A stretch of DNA of 64,000 nucleotides from Alicyclobacillus mali NBRC 102425. GTDB taxonomy: Bacteria > Bacillota > Bacilli > Alicyclobacillales > Alicyclobacillaceae. Under the pieces are notes generated by a model. It saw nothing but the letters and a program-made list of their open reading frames with translations, was not told the DNA's origin and did not search any database. The position numbers were made by a program, and so were the translations under genes. The stretch's first letter is position 1; each line of letters begins with the position of its first letter. The DNA is taken from contig NZ_BCSG01000023.1 in NCBI RefSeq assembly GCF_001570745.1, forward strand, positions 1 through 64,000, in the 5' to 3' direction. Shown piece after piece: positions 16,158 to 28,108 of this stretch.

Positions 16158-17507
16158 CTACCCCCGCCGCATGGTCACCACGCACTCCACGTGCGACGTC
16201 TGCGGGAACATGTCAAACGGCTGCATGTCCGTCACATAGAACCCGCGCGCGGCAAGGAGGCGAAGATCGCGCTCCAGCGTGGCGGGATTGCAGGAGACGT
16301 AGACGAGCCGCTCGACGTTCACCTCGGCCGCTGCCTCGATCGCGGCCCTGTCCACGCCCTTTCGCGGCGGGTCGAACACCAGCACATCGGCTCGGTTGCC
16401 AGCTTCCACGAAACGCGGCAGCCAGCGCTCGACGCGATCGACGACAAACTCCGCGTTCCGGACCTGGTTCAGCTTCGCGTTGGCGCGCGCGTCCTGGATG
16501 GCGTCCTCCACCTCTTCGACGCCCACCGCCCTGGCTGCGTGGCTCGCCAGAAGCAGGGTCATGGCGCCAATGCCGCAGTAGGCGTCGATCACGACGTCCG
16601 TCTCCCGGAGACCAGCAGCGCGCACCACGTGTTGGTACATGCGCTCCGCCATGTCGGCCTGAACCTGCAGGAACGACCGCGGCGACCACCGCACGCGCAG
16701 CCCGCAGAGGTTCTCCTCGAGGTGGTCCGCTCCCTTCATCACGTGAACGCTCGGTCCCCACACGGGCCCATGCGAGCGTGGCTGGACCGTGACGGCCACC
16801 TGCGCGACTCGCGGGGCGTGGAAGCGGCCGACGGATCGCTTGACAGACGGATCGTCCGTGGCCAGCGCGAACACCACCGCCATGTCGCCCGTTGCGCTCG
16901 ACTGCCGCACGATGACGTGGTGCACAAACTGCGCCGTCGAGCCGAGCGACGTGAGAAACCAGCGAGCGCGGCGAAGGACATCGTCCATCGCCTCGGGAAC
17001 GAGGAGGCACGTCTCCGTCACGGCCATGTCGTGGGAACCGAGCTCGAAGAAGCCCATCTCCACGCGCTGCGCGGCCGCGTTCCAGCGCACGGGCATTTGG
17101 ACCTGATTCCGATAGCGGAACGGCGTGCGCGCGGTCTCGATAGGCCGGACCAGGCCAGTATCGAGACCCAGTCGCTCGGCCATCCGCCGTATCCGAGCCT
17201 CCTTCCACGCCGACTGCGCCGCATACGCCACGTGTTGCACCTGACAGCCGCCGCACCGCGTAAACACCGGGCACCTCGGCTGGACGCGGTCCGGCACGTT
17301 GTTCAGCCGGTCCAGCAGTCGTGCGCGGGCAAATCGCTTCTCTACCTGCTCAATTCGCACGCGCGCACGTTCGCCGGGTAACAAAAACGGGATGAACACC
17401 GTCATCCCGCGAATGTGAGCGACCCCGTCGCCGTCGTCGTTCTGCCGCAGAGCCTCGACCTCGTATTCCTCGCCCGCCGCAATTGGCGGCGATTGGGTGC
17501 TCGCCAT
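16158..17507 (-). CDS. rlmD: 23S rRNA (uracil-5-)-methyltransferase, RlmD/RlmCD type
   Basis: 449 residues: N-terminal TRAM domain (GDGVAHIRGMTVFIPFLLPGE), an iron-sulfur cluster set (CPVFTRCGGCQ plus a later ETC), SAM-binding block DAYCGIGAMTLLLA, and the catalytic motif VSCNPATL with the nucleophilic Cys. It methylates C5 of a uridine in 23S rRNA. ATG at 17507 follows GGAGTGA, 15 bases after gatB begins downstream... that is, the gene lies directly after gatB on the same strand, so it is the fourth gene of the gatCAB operon. RlmD versus dual-specificity RlmCD cannot be told from sequence here. Confidence 0.92.
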   Translation of the reverse strand: MASTQSPPIAAGEEYEVEALRQNDDGDGVAHIRGMTVFIPFLLPGERARVRIEQVEKRFARARLLDRLNNVPDRVQPRCPVFTRCGGCQVQHVAYAAQSAWKEARIRRMAERLGLDTGLVRPIETARTPFRYRNQVQMPVRWNAAAQRVEMGFFELGSHDMAVTETCLLVPEAMDDVLRRARWFLTSLGSTAQFVHHVIVRQSSATGDMAVVFALATDDPSVKRSVGRFHAPRVAQVAVTVQPRSHGPVWGPSVHVMKGADHLEENLCGLRVRWSPRSFLQVQADMAERMYQHVVRAAGLRETDVVIDAYCGIGAMTLLLASHAARAVGVEEVEDAIQDARANAKLNQVRNAEFVVDRVERWLPRFVEAGNRADVLVFDPPRKGVDRAAIEAAAEVNVERLVYVSCNPATLERDLRLLAARGFYVTDMQPFDMFPQTSHVECVVTMRRG

Positions 17508-17522
17508 CGAAACATCACTCCA

Positions 17523-18956
17523 TCAGAGGCTCTTGATCTTCTCAATCAGCATCTCGTTCACCAGCGTCGGGTTGGCCTTGCCGCGCGTCGCCTTCATGAC
17601 CTGGCCGACGAGCGCCGCCAACGCGCGCTCCTTGCCGCCCTTGTAGTCCGCCACCGACTTCGGATTGTTTGCCACGACCTCGTCGATGATGGGCTGTAGC
17701 TGGGCCGGATCGCTCACCTGCTCGAAGCCCTTCTCCTTGATGATCTCGGCCGCGCTCTTGCCGGTCTCCCACATCAGCTTGAACACTTCGCGCGCCTGCT
17801 TCGACGAAATCTTACCGCTCGCGATCTCGCCGATGAGCCCCGCCAGATGCTCAGGCGGAATGGGGCACTCCGCAAACGTCTTGCCCTCGCCGTTCAACGC
17901 GCCGGAGACGTCGCTCATCACCCAGTTCGAAGCCTGTTTCGCGTCGGCGCCAGCTGCGATCACGGCCTCGTAGTACGCGGCCATCTTCGGATCCGAGGTG
18001 AGCACGCCCGCGTCGTACGGGGGCAGGCCGAGCTCGTTCACATAGCGGCTGCGCTTCGCGGACGGCAACTCAGGCAGCGCGGCACGGATCCGCTCCAGCC
18101 ACGCATCGTCGATGTCGAGATCGACCAAGTCCGGCTCGGGGAAGTAGCGGTAGTCGTGCGCCTCCTCCTTCGTGCGCATCGACACGGTCGTCTGGGTCGC
18201 CTCGTCGAAGCGGCGCGTCTCCTGGATGACGGGCTCGCCGCTCTCGTATCGCTCGCGCTGCCGCTCGACCTCGTACTCGAGCGCGCGCTGCACAAAGCGG
18301 AACGAGTTCATGTTTTTCAACTCGACCTTGTTGCCAAACGCCGTCTGGCCCACCGGGCGGAGGGAGATGTTGGCGTCGCAGCGGAGCGATCCCTCCTCCA
18401 TCTTGCAGTCGGACACGTCGCAGTACTCCATGATGCTCTTGAGCGCCTCAAGGTACAACCGCGCCTCTTCCGGCGAGCGGATGTCCGGCTCCGACACAAT
18501 CTCGATGAGCGGCACGCCCGTGCGGTTGTAGTCGACGAGCGTGTGCGATCCGTCCGCAGCGTGCATCGACTTGCCCGCATCCTCTTCCAGGTGCAGGCGC
18601 GTGATGCCGATGCGCTTCGTCTCCCCGTTCACCTCGATCTCGATGTACCCGTGTTCGCCGATGGGCTTGTCGTACTGCGAGATCTGATACCCCTTCGGAA
18701 GGTCCGGATAAAAGTAGTTTTTCCGGTCGAACTTCGACTTCTGGTTGATCTTGCAGTGGAGCGCGAGCGCCGCCTTGACCGCAAGCTCCAGCGCCCGCTC
18801 GTTCAACACCGGCAGTGTACCGGGGTGGCCGAGGCAGACCGGGCACACGTTCGTGTTGGGCTCCGACTTGCTGTCGTTGCGGCAGCCGCAGAAGATCTTG
18901 GTGTCCGTCTTCAGCTCGACGTGCACCTCGAGGCCGATGATCGTCTCGTAGTTCAT
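17523..18956 (-). CDS. gatB: Asp/Glu-tRNA amidotransferase subunit B
   Basis: 477 residues. N-terminal [16 protein letters not shown] and [15 protein letters not shown] are GatB signatures; the C-terminal 150 residues form the helical YqeY-like tail that contacts tRNA. With GatA and GatC it turns Glu-tRNA(Gln) and Asp-tRNA(Asn) into Gln- and Asn-tRNA. ATG at 18956 overlaps the gatA stop by four bases. A longer in-frame opening upstream lies inside gatA and is rejected. Confidence 0.97.
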   Translation of the reverse strand: MNYETIIGLEVHVELKTDTKIFCGCRNDSKSEPNTNVCPVCLGHPGTLPVLNERALELAVKAALALHCKINQKSKFDRKNYFYPDLPKGYQISQYDKPIGEHGYIEIEVNGETKRIGITRLHLEEDAGKSMHAADGSHTLVDYNRTGVPLIEIVSEPDIRSPEEARLYLEALKSIMEYCDVSDCKMEEGSLRCDANISLRPVGQTAFGNKVELKNMNSFRFVQRALEYEVERQRERYESGEPVIQETRRFDEATQTTVSMRTKEEAHDYRYFPEPDLVDLDIDDAWLERIRAALPELPSAKRSRYVNELGLPPYDAGVLTSDPKMAAYYEAVIAAGADAKQASNWVMSDVSGALNGEGKTFAECPIPPEHLAGLIGEIASGKISSKQAREVFKLMWETGKSAAEIIKEKGFEQVSDPAQLQPIIDEVVANNPKSVADYKGGKERALAALVGQVMKATRGKANPTLVNEMLIEKIKSL

Positions 18957-20407
18957 TCCGCCACCCCCAGCACCGGTTTCGGCCACGCGAAGTCGCGCAC
19001 CTGCTCGTACGCGTGCGCCACGCGCAGAATCGTCGCCTCGTCGAATGGCCTTCCGATGAGCTGCAGTCCCACGGGAAGTCCATCCGCAAAGCCGCACGGC
19101 ACGCTCGCGCCCGGCAGCCCCGCGAGGTTGGCCGGGATGGTGTAGATGTCGTTCAAATACATCTGCAACGGGTTGTCCAGCTTCTCGCCGAGCTTGAACG
19201 CCGTCGTCGGCGCCGTCGGCATCACGATCACGTCGCACGCCTCAAACGCCCGTTCGTAGTCCTGGCGGATGAGCGTCCGCATCTGCTGCGCCCGCTTGTA
19301 GTACGCGTCGTAATACCCGGAGGACAGGGCGTAGGTCCCGATGATGATGCGGCGCTTGACCTCCATGCCAAAGCCCTCGCTGCGCGACCGCTCGTACATC
19401 TCGAGGAGGCTCGACGCTTCCGCGCGCCGCCCGTACCGCACGCCGTCGTAGCGAGCAAGGTTCGACGACGCCTCCGCGGGCGCGATGAGATAGTAGGTGG
19501 CCACCGCGTACTCCATGTGCGGCAGCTCAATCTCCACAATTTCAGCGCCCTCCGCCTCAAGCTGTTGAATGGCGCGATGAACCGCAGCCTTTACCCCCGG
19601 CTCAAGCCCCTCTTCCGGCAGGTGGCGCACGATGCCCACGCGCACGCCCTTGACGCCCCTGTCGATCCCGTCCGCGAAATTGGGCACCGGCTGGCGGCTC
19701 GAGGTGGAATCCAGCGGATCGTGGCCGCAGATGGCGTTCAGCACGAGCGCCGCATCCTCCGCCGTCCGCGTGAACGGGCCGATCTGGTCCAGCGAGGACG
19801 CGAATGCGATGAGCCCGTACCGGGAAACCCGCCCGTACGTGGGCTTCATGCCGAAGCAGCCTGTGAACGCCGCTGGCTGGCGAATGGAGCCGCCTGTATC
19901 GGACCCTAACGCGAATGGCACCAGGCCAGCCGCAACCGCAGCCGCCGATCCACCGCTCGATCCGCCCGGCACGCGATCCTCGCCGTAAGGGTTCGCGGTC
20001 TTCTGGAACGCGGACGTCTCCGTGGACGAACCCATCGCGAACTCGTCCATGTTCGTCTTGCCCACCATCACGGCCGCGGCCTGCTGCAGCTTGTCGATCA
20101 CGGTCGCGTTGTAGGGCGGTATGTAATTCTCGAGGATGCGCGATGCGGCCGTGGTCCGCACGCCCCGCGTGACGATGTTGTCCTTGGCCGCATACGGAAC
20201 GCCGCGAAGCGGCGCATTCTGATACATCTTGGCGCGATCGATCCGATCCGCCGCGGCGAGCGCCTGCTCCTCATCGACGAGGAGGAACGCCTTCAGGCGG
20301 CCATCCACCTCGCGGATCGCGCGGAGCGAATGCTCCACCCAGTCGCGCGCCCTGGTCTCGCCCGCCGAAATGGACCGGAGGATCTCCTTTACGGTCGGTG
20401 TCCTCAT
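18953..20407 (-). CDS. gatA: Asp/Glu-tRNA amidotransferase subunit A
   Basis: 484 residues of the amidase-signature family. The catalytic Ser-cisSer-Lys triad is in AAKDN (Lys), [16 protein letters not shown] and [12 protein letters not shown]. It releases ammonia from glutamine and channels it to GatB. ATG at 20407 overlaps the gatC stop (ATGA), and its own stop overlaps gatB, so the three subunits are tightly coupled. Length is normal for the family. Confidence 0.97.
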   Translation of the reverse strand: MRTPTVKEILRSISAGETRARDWVEHSLRAIREVDGRLKAFLLVDEEQALAAADRIDRAKMYQNAPLRGVPYAAKDNIVTRGVRTTAASRILENYIPPYNATVIDKLQQAAAVMVGKTNMDEFAMGSSTETSAFQKTANPYGEDRVPGGSSGGSAAAVAAGLVPFALGSDTGGSIRQPAAFTGCFGMKPTYGRVSRYGLIAFASSLDQIGPFTRTAEDAALVLNAICGHDPLDSTSSRQPVPNFADGIDRGVKGVRVGIVRHLPEEGLEPGVKAAVHRAIQQLEAEGAEIVEIELPHMEYAVATYYLIAPAEASSNLARYDGVRYGRRAEASSLLEMYERSRSEGFGMEVKRRIIIGTYALSSGYYDAYYKRAQQMRTLIRQDYERAFEACDVIVMPTAPTTAFKLGEKLDNPLQMYLNDIYTIPANLAGLPGASVPCGFADGLPVGLQLIGRPFDEATILRVAHAYEQVRDFAWPKPVLGVAE

Positions 20408-20706
20408 GCGCCTCCCCCTCCTTCCAAAACGGCAGGAACGCGCACCATGCCCTGATCCTGATCCGGCGCATTGCGGAGCGCTTCCTCTCTTGACAGACTT
20501 TCGCGTGGCACGTCCGAGCGCACCACGTTCACTTCGTGGAACGGGTGACTTGTCGGTTCCACGCCGTCCAACGAGACGCTCTGCAGTTTTGCGGCGTACT
20601 CGAGAATGTCGTTCAACTGGGGAACGAGTTGCGAGAGTTCCTGGGGATGAAGCCACAGCCGCGCAAGCTTCGCGACGTGACTCACCGTCTCATCGGTGAT
20701 CTTCAA
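20404..20706 (-). CDS. gatC: Asp/Glu-tRNA amidotransferase subunit C
   Basis: 100 residues; the block VSHVAKLARLWLHPQELSQL and the C-terminal EALRNAPDQDQGMVRVP are GatC hallmarks. GatC acts as a belt that stabilises GatA on GatB. The start is taken as TTG at 20706 because AAGGAGG stands seven bases upstream; an ATG start further up would place this ribosome site inside the gene. First gene of the gatCAB-rlmD operon. Confidence 0.93.
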   Translation of the reverse strand: MKITDETVSHVAKLARLWLHPQELSQLVPQLNDILEYAAKLQSVSLDGVEPTSHPFHEVNVVRSDVPRESLSREEALRNAPDQDQGMVRVPAVLEGGGGA

Positions 20707-20774
20707 TGAGCATCCTCCTTCTCCAGGGTGCCATTGGATGGTCATGAGGCTTGCCAGACGAAGTTCCTCTCGGG

Positions 20775-20783
20775 ATTATAGCA
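20775..20783 (-). promoter_or_regulatory. Extended -10 promoter of gatCAB
   Basis: Minus strand TGCTATAAT, about 70 bases before gatC. No strong -35; the TGn extension compensates. Confidence 0.6.
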
Positions 20784-20905
20784 CAGGCCGGCCATGGATG
20801 CCGATTTTCCCCTGATGCGCGCGGATGCGCCCTGTTCAGTCATGTCCCTTCTCAGGATCTCATAGACATAGAGCGAATGGAGGACCACATTTCAGGGAGG
20901 GGCCT

Positions 20906-21058
20906 ATGACCTTGACCATGCATGACCTGCTCGTCACCCTCGCCGTCGTCATCCCGGCGTCCTTCATCGCCGGCCGGTATTCCAACCGAATCGCGTTTTT
21001 CCACGCGCGCACAGAGCAGAAGCTAAGCGTGCAGGAATTCCTCCGCTCGCGCAACTGA
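20906..21058 (+). CDS. Small single-helix membrane protein
   Basis: 50 residues. One hydrophobic segment (LLVTLAVVIPASFIAG, about residues 8-23) followed by a basic, polar tail RYSNRIAFFHARTEQ. ATG at 20906 has GGGAGG five bases upstream, and a hairpin terminator follows, so it is a real transcription unit. No family recognised. It is transcribed away from gatCAB. Confidence 0.7.
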   Translation: MTLTMHDLLVTLAVVIPASFIAGRYSNRIAFFHARTEQKLSVQEFLRSRN

Positions 21059-21085
21059 CGCGCGTGCCCTCATCAACTTACACAA

Positions 21086-21124
21086 GGCCACCCCGCGACG
21101 CGCGGCCGCGAGGTGGCCTCTTAT
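21086..21124 (+). terminator. Terminator after the small membrane protein
   Basis: GGCCACC (21086-21092) pairs with GGTGGCC (21112-21118), extended inside by CGCG/CGCG; a short T-rich tail (TCTTATT) follows. Confidence 0.75.
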
Positions 21125-21144
21125 TGACTTACGTGCGCGATGCC

Positions 21145-22542
21145 TCACGCGTTTTCCGCATTCAACATCGTGAGAATTGGATCGTCCGGCGCCTCGTCGT
21201 GGATAGCCGTGATGGCGACGCCGAGTACGTCGGGCACGCTGGACGGATTGTACATCGGATTGTTCTCGAGTTCTTCCCACGCATTCTCAAACGTGTACAG
21301 GCCGTTTTGAATTTGGATTTCCATCTGTGCGTCGAGTAGCCTCTGTCCGGCAACCGTGCCGAACCGCTGCGGTAAGAGGGACACATACATGGTTCCCGGC
21401 GTGGCCGGAATCGCGCTCTTTCTGGTGCCGTCGGGCGGTAAATCCGCCTGCACCTGCCCGGAAGCTGTGACCGTCAAGTGATGCGTACCGGGCTCGGCTT
21501 TGAACGCGCGACCCACAGCCTGATTGGCTGGCTGAACCACGATTTCCCCGCGGTAGCTCGGCGAGATGCTGATCTCGAGCTGCGCACCCCCGCTGGCGAC
21601 ACTGGCCGACTGCTTGAGGGCTTTGGTGAATTGCGCGTTGAACGCTGAAACCGTCTCGCCGTAGGTGTCGTAAAACGCTTGGTTTGGGTTTTCCGATTCG
21701 AGATGACGAACCAGCGTCTGAATGGACGACTTGCCGTAATGTTCGATGAGGTAGCAGACGGCGAGCCAGTCCTGAAGTTCGTAGTCGTAGGTCTCCTGAC
21801 CGGACAGGATAGCGGCCTCGCTGCCCGTCAAAGGAACCAACTGGTTGGATTGGACAACCTGGAGAATATCCTCGGCATCCTGCTTCTCATCGCTGGCAAA
21901 GTCGACCGGATATTCGATGGCTTTCTGTCCGTTCATCCCCATGTAAACTGCCATGCCTTCGTTCATCCAGCTAGGAATATTTGCGATGTGCTGGTTGATA
22001 TCGACGTGTGTCAACTCGTGCGTCAGTACGTTGGCCAAGTCCACATCCGTCGGGTTTTGGAACAGCGGGATGACGACAGTGCTGCCGAGCGTGAAGCCAT
22101 TGGAGTCTTCGGAGAGGCTGGACGCGTCTCCGGCCGACACACCAAGCTGGCGCAGTTCCGTCTGGTAGTCCGCGGCGTTTTTCACCAGCACGATGGTCGC
22201 CGTGTGGTTCATGCGAACTCCGAGAAACTCACGAATGCGCTGAATGGAATTCACACGATTGAGAAGATTTTGGACATGTGTGATCTCTGAGGAAGGAACG
22301 CCGGACCCAAAGGCCTCAATTTTCACCTGAGGGCCGAAGAAAAACGGGAGAGAAAAATGAATGCCTTCTGCTTGTGACGACATGGACGCTAACGACGCCT
22401 TTTCCTGTTTGCCGCGGTTCGACACGGAGGCCGCTTGCCGATGTGCTCCCAAGGCTCCGTGCGAATCATCCCACGCCTGGCCTATGACACCAAGGGCCAT
22501 GACGCTTGCGGCCAACAACCCGCCCATCCACCGACTCCGCAT
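21145..22542 (-). CDS. Secreted zinc metalloprotease (peptidase MA-like)
   Basis: 465 residues. An N-terminal hydrophobic segment (residues 7-21) is a signal peptide or anchor. The zinc site is HELTH (175-179) with the third ligand Glu195 in WMNEGMAVY, the gluzincin layout of peptidase MA-like proteins (H-E-x-x-H then N-E-G about 16 residues on). Residues 330-460 form a second domain rich in beta structure, with APDDPILTML at the end. Likely acts outside the membrane on cell-wall or extracellular protein; substrate unknown. Monocistronic. Confidence 0.82.
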   Translation of the reverse strand: MRSRWMGGLLAASVMALGVIGQAWDDSHGALGAHRQAASVSNRGKQEKASLASMSSQAEGIHFSLPFFFGPQVKIEAFGSGVPSSEITHVQNLLNRVNSIQRIREFLGVRMNHTATIVLVKNAADYQTELRQLGVSAGDASSLSEDSNGFTLGSTVVIPLFQNPTDVDLANVLTHELTHVDINQHIANIPSWMNEGMAVYMGMNGQKAIEYPVDFASDEKQDAEDILQVVQSNQLVPLTGSEAAILSGQETYDYELQDWLAVCYLIEHYGKSSIQTLVRHLESENPNQAFYDTYGETVSAFNAQFTKALKQSASVASGGAQLEISISPSYRGEIVVQPANQAVGRAFKAEPGTHHLTVTASGQVQADLPPDGTRKSAIPATPGTMYVSLLPQRFGTVAGQRLLDAQMEIQIQNGLYTFENAWEELENNPMYNPSSVPDVLGVAITAIHDEAPDDPILTMLNAENA

Positions 22543-23119
22543 GCCCTGATCACCCTGTCGAGTTCACGATGTATCAACCTATGTAAGCGATTGACAACCG
22601 AATCTGGCTTCGCTGCGATTATTGTGGCAACGGAAAACATGACTCGTCAATATGCAATTTTGCGAGACCTGTTGGCAAAACGAATGGACGGTCGGCGCGC
22701 CGCCACAGGCCTCAAACAGAGTATAGCGCCCGTTGGTTACAGGACGATGTCAATTCGAATAAGATTTCGTTTATCGCATATATAGAAAACATGTATTTCT
22801 CTTATCTACGGGTTCGAGGCATCATAGAAGTGCCGGGGCAATCGCAGGACGCTTTTGGCGCAAGCGTACGCGGGCTGGGGCGACTTCATCGATGTCTTTT
22901 GCGGCGACCCCCATCGGTGAATCGCCTCCGCTCACAAGCGGTTGTCCGCGGTGGTGTGAGGCAGGCACCTCCATCGCCATCGCCGCGCCACCCGAACAAG
23001 CGGGAGCGCGTGGTGGCTCATCGCGCGGCGAAAGGCAGCATGTCGGGGACGAACACCGCAACCCATCCTCAAACTCGGGCTGGCCACTTGCCAGCCCGTC
23101 TTTTCGTCCTTCGATGACC
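22543..23119. other. Gene-free region; possible small RNA gene on plus strand
   Basis: 577 bases with no supported protein gene. The left half (22560-22800) is AT-richer and could hold promoters for both directions; a -10-like TATATA lies near 22778-22783 without a good -35. The right half (about 22800-23104) is GC-rich, forms several short perfect hairpins (for example ACGCTT/AAGCGT, CCGCT/AGCGG, GCCACC/GGTGGC) and ends in a plus-strand terminator that belongs to no plus-strand gene. Confidence 0.4.
23077..23104 (+). terminator. Intrinsic terminator with no upstream protein gene
   Basis: GGGCTGGC (23077-23084) pairs with GCCAGCCC (23090-23097), loop of five, followed on the plus strand by TCTTTT. 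On the minus strand only TTT follows, so its main use may be for a plus-strand RNA, with weak service to ligA, which ends at 23120. Confidence 0.8.
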
Positions 23120-25192
<2,073 letters not shown>

Positions 25193-25214
25193 TTACTTGA
25201 GATGGTTCAGATGA

Positions 25215-27485
25215 TCACGGGTCCACCTTTTGAATTGGCGCAAATTTGGCGAACAGCCGCTTCTCGCCGATAGGATCATCAAAGCGGACGACGAGCTCCA
25301 GGGACTCGCCCTCGCCCGACTTCGCGACGATCACGCCGCGCCCCCACTTGCGGTGCTCGACGAGATCGCCAGGCTCGTACGGCACGGACAGGTCCGCGCC
25401 AAACGATCTCGGCACGCTCATCCGCGGCCCGGAGGCCGCATCCGCCACCGCGTGAGCTGGTGCGCGCATCCCCGCGCGCGCGTCGCGCCAGCCGCGCCCG
25501 AACATCGTGTCCTCCTCACCCACGCGTTCGATGTCGGTCGTCGGCATCTCGGACAGAAAGCGAGACGGCGTGAACGAGCGCCGCTCACCGAACAACATGC
25601 GGGAACGACACGTGGTCATGTACACCCGTTCCATCGCCCGCGTGATGCCGACGTAGCAGAGCCTCCGCTCCTCCTCGAGCTCCTCGCCGCCGTCGAGCGC
25701 TCGCCGGTGCGGGAACACGCCCTCCTCCAGGCCGACGAGGAACACCACCGGAAACTCGAGTCCCTTCGCGGCGTGCAGCGTCATCATGGACACCTCGTCC
25801 ACGTCCTCGCGGCGTCCCGGCCGGCCTCCAGGGAGATCCGCGTCCGACACGAGCGCCACGTGCGTGAGGAACTGTTCCAGTGCGCCCATTTCGCCTTCCG
25901 GCACGCCGTTTTCGTCAAACTCGCGCGTCAGGGACAGGAACTCGTCGAGGTTTTCCAACCGGTTCTCAGCTTCCAGGCTGCGCTCGGCGCGAAGGGCCTC
26001 GCGATATCCCGACCGATCCAAAAGCTCGTCCGTGAGATCCGTCAGAGGCAGGAAGGCGCGCTGGAGTTGGAGGGTCTGAATCAGCTCCACGAACGACTGA
26101 AGCGCGGACGCCGCCTTCTTTGAAACGCCCGCTTCGGAGGCGTGGAGCGCCGCCTCAAAAAGTGATGTACCGCGCTGTCGCGCGTATTCCGCCAACTTCT
26201 CGAGCGTCGTGTCGCCGATGCCGCGCTTCGGCACGTTGACCACGCGGAGGAATGACACGTCGTCGTTCGGATTGGCGACGAGGCGCAGGTAGGCGATCAC
26301 GTCCTTCACTTCGCGCCGCTCGTAAAACCGAAGTCCTCCATAGATGCGGTACGGAATCCCGCGGTGCAGAAACGCCTCCTCCAGCACGCGGGACTGGGCA
26401 TTGGTCCGATACAGGATGGCCACGTCTCGATATTGGCGCCCGTCGGACACCGCTCGCGCAATCTCGTCCGCCACCCAATCGGCCTCCACGCGCTCGTCCG
26501 GCGCGATGAACAGCTTCGCCCGCTCGCCTTCGCCCCGATCCGTCCACAGGTTCTTCTCAAGCCGCAGCTGATTGTGCTGAATGACCTGGTTCGCGATGCG
26601 GAGAATGCGCCCGGTGGAGCGGTAGTTTTGCTCGAGCCGGATGACGCGCGCATCCGGATAATCCCTCTGGAATTCGAGGATGTTGCGGATGTCGGCGCCT
26701 CGCCATCCATAGATGGACTGGTCCGAATCGCCGACGACACACAGGTTGCGGCGCCGCTCTGCGAGCAGCTTGACCAGGACATACTGGGCGTGATTGGTGT
26801 CCTGGTACTCATCGACATGGATATGGCTGAACCTGTGCTGATAATACGCGAGGACATCCGGCACCTTGCGGAAGAGCTCGACCGTCTTTACGAGGAGGTC
26901 GTCGAAATCCAGCGCCTGATTTTCGCGCAGCCGCCGTTCGTACGCCAGGTACACGTCGCCCACCATCTTGTCGTACGGCGATCCGGCGAGATCGAGCGCC
27001 TTCTCGGCCGAGCGCAGCTCGTTCTTGTGCTGGCTGATAGCGGAAAGCACGGCTCGCGGCTCGAACTTCCGCACGTCGATGTTCATCTCCTGCATCAGGC
27101 GGCGGACGAGTGAGACCTGGTCCGCGGCATCGAGCACGGTGAACGCCGACGTGTAGCCCAGATGATGAATGTCCCGCCGCAGAATGCGGGCGCACATGGC
27201 GTGGAAGGTCGACGTCCAGATGTCGGAGGCGGCAGGCCCGACCAGGCGCTCAATTCGCTCCTCCATCTCCCGCGCCGCCTTGTTCGTGAACGTGATGGCG
27301 AGAATGGCCCACGGCGGCACGCGGCGCTCGGCGATGAGGTACGCAATTCGCCGCGTCAGCACGCTCGTCTTGCCGCTACCCGCGCCGGCGATGACGAGCA
27401 CCGGTCCGTCGGTCGCCGTGACCGCCTCGCGCTGCTTTTCGTTGAGTTCCTTCAGGATGTCGCTCGCTCCCGCCGTGGCCACCAT
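25215..27485 (-). CDS. pcrA: ATP-dependent DNA helicase PcrA (UvrD family)
   Basis: 756 residues. Motifs: Q motif and Walker A AGAGSGKTSVLTRR, motif Ia TFTNKAAREM, Walker B VDEYQDTN, motif III GDSDQSIYGWRGA, motif IV EQNYRST, motif V TLHAAKGLEFPVVF, motif VI LCYVGITRA. The C-terminal tail ends in the Tudor-like segment (PGDLVEHRKWGRGVI) that binds RNA polymerase. Works in repair, plasmid replication and removal of stalled polymerase. ATG 27485 preceded by GGGTGATGG. Confidence 0.97.
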   Translation of the reverse strand: MVATAGASDILKELNEKQREAVTATDGPVLVIAGAGSGKTSVLTRRIAYLIAERRVPPWAILAITFTNKAAREMEERIERLVGPAASDIWTSTFHAMCARILRRDIHHLGYTSAFTVLDAADQVSLVRRLMQEMNIDVRKFEPRAVLSAISQHKNELRSAEKALDLAGSPYDKMVGDVYLAYERRLRENQALDFDDLLVKTVELFRKVPDVLAYYQHRFSHIHVDEYQDTNHAQYVLVKLLAERRRNLCVVGDSDQSIYGWRGADIRNILEFQRDYPDARVIRLEQNYRSTGRILRIANQVIQHNQLRLEKNLWTDRGEGERAKLFIAPDERVEADWVADEIARAVSDGRQYRDVAILYRTNAQSRVLEEAFLHRGIPYRIYGGLRFYERREVKDVIAYLRLVANPNDDVSFLRVVNVPKRGIGDTTLEKLAEYARQRGTSLFEAALHASEAGVSKKAASALQSFVELIQTLQLQRAFLPLTDLTDELLDRSGYREALRAERSLEAENRLENLDEFLSLTREFDENGVPEGEMGALEQFLTHVALVSDADLPGGRPGRREDVDEVSMMTLHAAKGLEFPVVFLVGLEEGVFPHRRALDGGEELEEERRLCYVGITRAMERVYMTTCRSRMLFGERRSFTPSRFLSEMPTTDIERVGEEDTMFGRGWRDARAGMRAPAHAVADAASGPRMSVPRSFGADLSVPYEPGDLVEHRKWGRGVIVAKSGEGESLELVVRFDDPIGEKRLFAKFAPIQKVDP

Positions 27486-27521
27486 CCATCACCCTTTTCG
27501 CGCACGGTTGTGTTATTGATC

Positions 27522-27530
27522 AGTATAGCA
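27522..27530 (-). promoter_or_regulatory. Extended -10 promoter of pcrA-ligA
   Basis: Minus strand TGCTATACT, about 40 bases before the pcrA start; -35 weak. Same TGCTAT-type layout as the gatCAB promoter. Confidence 0.55.
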
Positions 27531-27594
27531 GGTCTGTCCAACGAATGCGATCACGTGTTCGCATCGAAGAGCGGTGCCGAGGAGTGATGAACCC

Positions 27595-28098
27595 ATGGAG
27601 CGTTCCCGGACTCACCACACCATTCAAGTGATTCGCCCGCAGCGAGAGGCGGATCGACAGTGGCTCCTCGACTTATGGAACCGCGAATGGGGCGGCGAAA
27701 CGATGGTTTCGCGCGGCAGGGTGTACCGACTGGAAGATGTCGAAGCCGTCATCGCGGTGCAGGGCGGCGCCTACGTCGGTGCCGCCACGTTCGTGGTCCT
27801 GGACGAAGAATGTGAGCTGCTGAGCCTGAACAGCCTGGTGGAAGGCATCGGCGTGGGGACGCGCTTGCTGCAGGCGGTGGAAGATGCGGCGCAACAGGCC
27901 GGCGTCCCGCGCGTGACGCTCATCACATCGAACGACAACCTGAAAGCGATGCGATTCTACCAGCGGCGCGGCTACCGGTTTCACGCCGTGCACGTGGGCG
28001 CCATTGACGAGGCGCGGAAGCGAAAGCCGTCGATTCCGCGCCTCGGCCTCGATGGCATTCCGCTGCACGACGAGATCGAGATGCGGAAAGTTTGGTAG
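27595..28098 (+). CDS. GNAT-family N-acetyltransferase
   Basis: 167 residues. The acetyl-CoA pyrophosphate loop is GIGVGTRLLQAVEDAA, followed by the C-terminal strand and helix NDNLKAMRFYQRRGYRF typical of GNAT. ATG at 27595 has GAGGAG about ten bases upstream; a GTG at 27574 would add seven residues. Target unknown. Convergent with the next acetyltransferase gene, ten bases away. Confidence 0.85.
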   Translation: MERSRTHHTIQVIRPQREADRQWLLDLWNREWGGETMVSRGRVYRLEDVEAVIAVQGGAYVGAATFVVLDEECELLSLNSLVEGIGVGTRLLQAVEDAAQQAGVPRVTLITSNDNLKAMRFYQRRGYRFHAVHVGAIDEARKRKPSIPRLGLDGIPLHDEIEMRKVW

Positions 28099-28108
28099 GC
28101 GCCTGACG

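Noticed and set aside
16107-17381. 424-codon plus-strand frame over rlmD
   Set aside because: Antisense to the methyltransferase with its SAM and Cys motifs; no family match seen.
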